A stretch of DNA of 15,564 nt from an uncultured Collinsella sp. (GTDB lineage: Bacteria > Actinomycetota > Coriobacteriia > Coriobacteriales > Coriobacteriaceae), in the NCBI GenBank assembly GCA_900556605.1, contig USPC01000018.1, positions 1 to 15,564 on the forward strand, read 5' to 3'. The position numbers and the translations under genes are program-made. Within the stretch, counting starts at the first letter, position 1. Each line of letters starts with the position of its first letter. Positions 13,884 through 15,564 of this stretch are shown here, piece after piece. The notes beneath the pieces were generated by a model. It saw nothing but the letters and a program-made list of their open reading frames with translations. It searched no databases and had not been told where the DNA came from.

Positions 13884-13950
13884 GTCCCGTAAACCTCGCT
13901 ATCCAGACGGCGCCATCTGCGCATCGAATCCGCATAGCGTGGACCCAATG

Positions 13951-14115
13951 TCCGGATAGCGCTCCCGCATTGCTGCAGACAGTCCTGCGGGTGTTTCCCG
14001 CAGGCCCACCAGGCTGTTCGTGCCCGAAAAACCCAGTTCGGCGGGTTTCGCCTCCCCGCAGGGTCAAAGTCTGCCGACTCGCCCGCGGCTCTTCGTGCCC
14101 GCGCCTCTATCAAGT
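13951..14115 (-). promoter_or_regulatory. Lysine riboswitch (L-box) upstream of lysA-dapA
   Basis: Conserved lysine-aptamer pieces appear in order on the minus strand: GATAGAGGCGC (14111-14101) at the P1/junction, AAGAG (14093-14089), GGGGAGGCG (14057-14049), CCGCCGAAC (14044-14036), a P5-type hairpin CCTGCGGG/CCCGCAGG (13984-14004) followed by GGACTGTC, and GGGAGCGCTATCC (13966-13954) closing P1. These match B. subtilis lysC landmarks (GATAGAGGTGC, GGGGAGCG, GCCGAAG, GGCTGTC, GGGCTATC). It ends about 68 nt before the lysA start. There is no terminator U-run, so control is probably translational. The ligand is inferred from both the motifs and the downstream genes. Confidence 0.87.
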
Positions 14116-14139
14116 GGTAACGACCCTACCACGTTGCAC

Positions 14140-14168
14140 TTTACCAAACAAGAGTATTCGTATATAAC
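14140..14168 (+). promoter_or_regulatory. Candidate sigma-70 promoter for the M20 hydrolase gene
   Basis: TTTACC (14140-14145) and TATAAC (14163-14168) are spaced by 17 bp and match the -35 and -10 consensus at four and five of six positions. The leader to 14264 would be about 90 nt. The same AT-rich stretch probably also holds the divergent lysine-operon promoter. Confidence 0.5.
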
Positions 14169-14263
14169 GTTTAAAAAATGCAGGGATATGCTGGAAATAA
14201 GGGTGCGGCAATCTTGCGGCACAATAAGATGGCAACTGGCGCGCACCTATGAAAGGAACCTTT

Positions 14264-15451
14264 ATGACCGAGCTCCAAGAACTCCGTCGCTATCGGCGCG
14301 ATCTCCATCGCATTCCGGAGCTCGACTTCGATCTTCCGCAGACTATCGCCTATATCGAGGGCGTGTTGGCGCCGCTCACCTGTGAGGTGACCCATCCGTG
14401 TCCGAGCTGCGTTTGTGCCTTCTTCGATGCCGGTGTGGGCGCTACGCGTGCCACGGCGATTCGCGCCGACATGGACGCCCTGCCCATCGCGGAGGCAACA
14501 GGCGCGGCCTTTGCCTCGATCCATCCCGGCAAGATGCATGCGTGCGGTCACGACGGTCACATGGCCATGGCGCTCGCGGCGGCGACTTTTGTCGACCGAA
14601 CGATTCGTGAACAGCCGGGCGTCATCAAGCGCAACGTGCTCTTCGTGTTCCAGCCTGCCGAGGAGACGACCGGCGGTGCCAAGACCGTATGCGAGAGCGG
14701 CGTATTCGAGCGCTATGGGGCAGATCGCATCTTTGGCTTCCACGTATGGCCCGATTTGTCCGCCGGTACGTTAGCGAGCTGTCCCGGTCCGCTGCTGGCG
14801 CGTTCGAGCGAGACACATGTGCACATTCATGGGACGAGCATCCATATCGCCAAGACCTACGGCGTTCCCGTTGGCGAATCGCACGATGCGGCATTGGCGG
14901 CTGCCAAGTTCTTGGTTTCCGAGCGCGAGCTCATGGACGAGTTGGGTGCCGACGAGCCCTGCATTGGTAAGTTCGGCCTGCTGCAGGCCGGCACCGTCTG
15001 CAATGCGGTGGCGGGGGAGGCCCATGTTGCGGGCAGCTTGCGCGTGTTTACGGACGATATGTTCGACCGAGCGCGCGAGGGCGTGCGCCATGTGCTCGAT
15101 GAGGCATGCACTGCAACGGGTTGCACGTACGATCTCGACTTTGCCGAGGGCTATCCGCCAGTCGATAACGACCCCGAGCTGTTTGCCTGCATTGCGCCTG
15201 CCTTGTCCGAGCTGCAACTTGTGGACGAGCCGCTGCTGATTGCCGAGGACTTCGCCTTCTATCAGCGCCATCTTCCGGGCGTGTTCTTCCTGCTGGGCAC
15301 GGGCGTGCCAGAGGGACAAGAAAACCCGAGCGATTCGGATGGCTGTCCCGCCTATGCCACGAGCGCCCTTCACGCTGATACCATGCTCTTTGACGAGGAA
15401 ATCCTGCTCAAGGGTCTCGATGTCTACAAACGATTGCTTTTGCTTGGTTAA
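14264..15451 (+). CDS. M20D amidohydrolase, candidate N-acetyl-diaminopimelate deacetylase
   Basis: The 395-aa protein is a zinc-dependent M20D peptidase/amidohydrolase. Expected metal and catalytic residues are present: Cys94 and His96 in MHACGHDGHMA, Glu133-Glu134 in PAEETTGGAK, His160 in GFHVW and His370 in SALHAD; His194 lies in the dimerisation-domain segment. N-terminal RRDLHRIPELDF and IRADMDALPI are family hallmarks. B. subtilis DapL, the N-acetyl-LL-DAP deacetylase, is of this class and about 374 aa; the location divergent from the dapH operon makes that role attractive. Indole-acetyl-amino-acid or hippurate-type hydrolases are alternatives. The ATG at 14264 has AAAGGA (14252-14257) at 6 nt; the upstream ATG at 14249 lacks a site. 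It lies outside the riboswitch transcript. Confidence 0.87.
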   Translation: MTELQELRRYRRDLHRIPELDFDLPQTIAYIEGVLAPLTCEVTHPCPSCVCAFFDAGVGATRATAIRADMDALPIAEATGAAFASIHPGKMHACGHDGHMAMALAAATFVDRTIREQPGVIKRNVLFVFQPAEETTGGAKTVCESGVFERYGADRIFGFHVWPDLSAGTLASCPGPLLARSSETHVHIHGTSIHIAKTYGVPVGESHDAALAAAKFLVSERELMDELGADEPCIGKFGLLQAGTVCNAVAGEAHVAGSLRVFTDDMFDRAREGVRHVLDEACTATGCTYDLDFAEGYPPVDNDPELFACIAPALSELQLVDEPLLIAEDFAFYQRHLPGVFFLLGTGVPEGQENPSDSDGCPAYATSALHADTMLFDEEILLKGLDVYKRLLLLG

Positions 15452-15494
15452 TCGACGTGGGTGCATGTTCTCATAAATACGAACAAATGTACGC

Positions 15495-15500
15495 TATAAT
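15495..15500 (+). promoter_or_regulatory. Consensus -10 box near the right window edge
   Basis: TATAAT is a perfect -10 box, preceded by GC as in the other candidate -10 boxes of this window. No good -35 box is visible. The remaining 64 nt to the window end contain no start codon I can support, and nothing else is recognisable in 15452-15564. Confidence 0.45.
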
Positions 15501-15564
15501 AGAGATGTAAGGGTTGATTTCCGATCTCAGCCGAACACATTGAGCGGATAGGCCATTCCCGCAG

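Overview
The window is the left end of an assembled contig from a GC-rich bacterium. Gene content and protein style (whole-cell DAP/lysine set, glutamine-dependent NAD+ synthetase of actinobacterial type, L-lactate dehydrogenase, Mbeg1-like hydrolase, NA37 nucleoid protein) fit a gut Coriobacteriia member, most likely Collinsella or a close relative. That placement is inferred from recall of related proteins, not from a search. Bases 1-50 are not genomic: they are an untrimmed Illumina Nextera i7 adapter.

Layout. 51-2067 (minus strand): two unrecognised genes, a truncated basic/acidic low-complexity protein at the contig edge and a membrane-anchored protein with a long Ser/Thr/Gly/Asn-rich tail. 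2271-7959 (plus strand): NAD+ synthetase, a class I/II aminotransferase, L-lactate dehydrogenase and a DUF2974 (Mbeg1-like) alpha/beta-hydrolase, each largely its own unit separated by hairpins. 8070-9850 (plus strand): an NA37/YejK-type nucleoid-associated protein, then a Phd/YefM-RelE toxin-antitoxin pair behind a 42-bp palindromic operator. 9891-10081: a convergent intergenic region dominated by a 98-nt elaborate hairpin. 10082-13883 (minus strand): a DAP/lysine operon, lysA-dapA (fused in one frame), dapB and dapH, preceded by a lysine riboswitch (about 13951-14115). 14264-15451 (plus strand): an M20D amidohydrolase divergent from the lysine operon. 15452-15564: a promoter-like segment for a gene beyond the window.

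How the genes work together. DapA, DapB and DapH make tetrahydrodipicolinate and acetylate it. The aminotransferase at 4369 and the M20 hydrolase at 14264 are reasonable candidates for the next two steps of the acetyl-DAP route (transamination and deacetylation), and LysA decarboxylates meso-DAP to lysine. Aspartokinase, Asd and DapF are not in the window. The riboswitch ties the operon to lysine supply.

The observations I rate highest are the in-frame lysA-dapA fusion that retains a Shine-Dalgarno and start codon at the dapA junction, the riboswitch whose P1 strand can also pair next to the lysA ribosome-binding site, and the 98-nt hairpin. I found no CRISPR array, tRNA, rRNA, prophage or insertion sequence.
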